Source: Eubacteriaceae bacterium (lineage in GTDB: Bacteria; Bacillota; Clostridia; Lachnospirales; Lachnospiraceae). From it: a DNA stretch of 34,959 nucleotides. The stretch covers positions 1-34,959 of the forward strand of contig CAJTCR010000053.1 of the NCBI GenBank assembly GCA_910574915.1, in the 5' to 3' direction. The position numbers and the translations under genes were made by a program. Of this stretch, positions 34,700-34,959 are shown piece by piece (the stretch's first letter is position 1; every line of letters starts with the position of its first letter). A model generated the notes under the pieces. The model had not been told where the DNA came from, ran no database searches, and worked only from the letters and a program-made list of their open reading frames with translations.

Positions 34700-34959
34700 T
34701 AACTAGACATGGGGTTCTGCCATGTGTGAAACGATGTATTTAATTCGTACCCTCTATTTTATTCCAGTATTTAATCCGCCCAATACTTTATAAAGGTAAG
34801 CCATGTCATACCCGCATTTCTTTCTTTTGCTGGCAATCCCCATCTTACAGCTTTTTTCCTGTTTCAGCAGATTTACTCCTATATGGCGTGCCATATTCAT
34901 GTTTTCTGCTGCATTTCCAGCCCTGATCCGGCTTTCATCCTCCCTGAACGCGATATCAA
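34595..34959 (-). mobile_element. ISAs1-family insertion sequence, end portion
   Basis: The border is inferred from the point where the GT2 homology stops (about 34595). The element runs off the window, so the other terminal repeat and the target duplication cannot be seen. Its transposase is read on the minus strand toward the broken gene. Family assignment rests on the transposase C-terminus. Confidence 0.65.
34754..34959 (-). CDS. ISAs1-family transposase, C-terminal part
   Basis: Partial gene; the 5' end lies beyond the window. The last 67 residues read DIAFREDESRIRAGNAAENM and then MARHIGVNLLKQEKSCKMGI, ending GLNTGIK before a TAG stop. The block D-x-A-FREDxSRIRxGNAAEN followed by HIxxNLLKQEK is the characteristic C-terminal signature of ISAs1-family DDE transposases. 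The fragment seen has no frameshift, so the element may be intact. It is convergent with, and has interrupted, the last glycosyltransferase gene of the locus. Confidence 0.85.
   Translation of the reverse strand, partial: DIAFREDESRIRAGNAAENMNMARHIGVNLLKQEKSCKMGIASKRKKCGYDMAYLYKVLGGLNTGIK

Overview
The window looks like a chromosomal segment of a Gram-positive anaerobe of class Clostridia, most probably Lachnospiraceae. This is inferred from the gene families (VanG/VanT pair, large 2-hydroxyacyl-CoA dehydratase activase, Met-rich LysM protein, ISAs1-type transposase), strong GGAGG ribosome sites and consensus sigma-A promoters. No marker gene fixes the species.

Left part (1-12.7 kb), comparatively GC-rich. 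A D-Ala-D-Ser-type ligase (VanG-like) and a membrane serine racemase (VanT-like) form a two-gene unit. They meet, end to end, a 1422-residue acyl-CoA dehydratase activase on the minus strand. Divergent from the activase is a LysM protein with a long Met/Gln-rich tail, followed by a catalytically degenerate rhomboid-like membrane protein with a zinc ribbon, and then a toxin-antitoxin pair (MqsR-like toxin, MqsA-Panacea fusion antitoxin) with its own consensus promoter. Two copies of an elaborate ~290-390 nt element, one before vanG and one after the LysM gene, fold into the same multi-helix structure. Several double compensatory base changes between the copies make a structured non-coding RNA the best reading. 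This is the most novel signal in the window.

Middle (12.7-16.1 kb). An ECF sigma factor overlaps a six-helix membrane protein and is followed by an ABC-2-like permease with no ATPase gene nearby. A ~330 bp non-coding segment bounded by palindromic inverted repeats (MITE-like) lies before an XRE regulator.

Right part (16.1-35 kb), clearly AT-richer: a surface-polysaccharide locus, all on the plus strand with tight spacing. It holds GT4 and GT2 glycosyltransferases, a 1045-residue two-glycosyltransferase fusion, a Wzm/Wzt-type ABC exporter whose ATPase has a C-terminal carbohydrate-binding extension, another GT2, a methyltransferase with a coiled-coil tail (possible chain terminator), an FdtA/FdtC/FdtB-like set for a dTDP-3-acetamido-3,6-dideoxyhexose, two GtrII-like and one other GT-C membrane transferase, and a GtrB-like polyprenyl-phosphate glycosyltransferase. 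The likely logic is: make the unusual sugar, assemble the chain in the cytoplasm, cap it, export it through Wzm/Wzt, and decorate it outside with polyprenyl-phosphate-linked sugars. The locus ends in a GT2 gene cut after its first ~94 codons, next to an ISAs1-family transposase running off the window on the minus strand.
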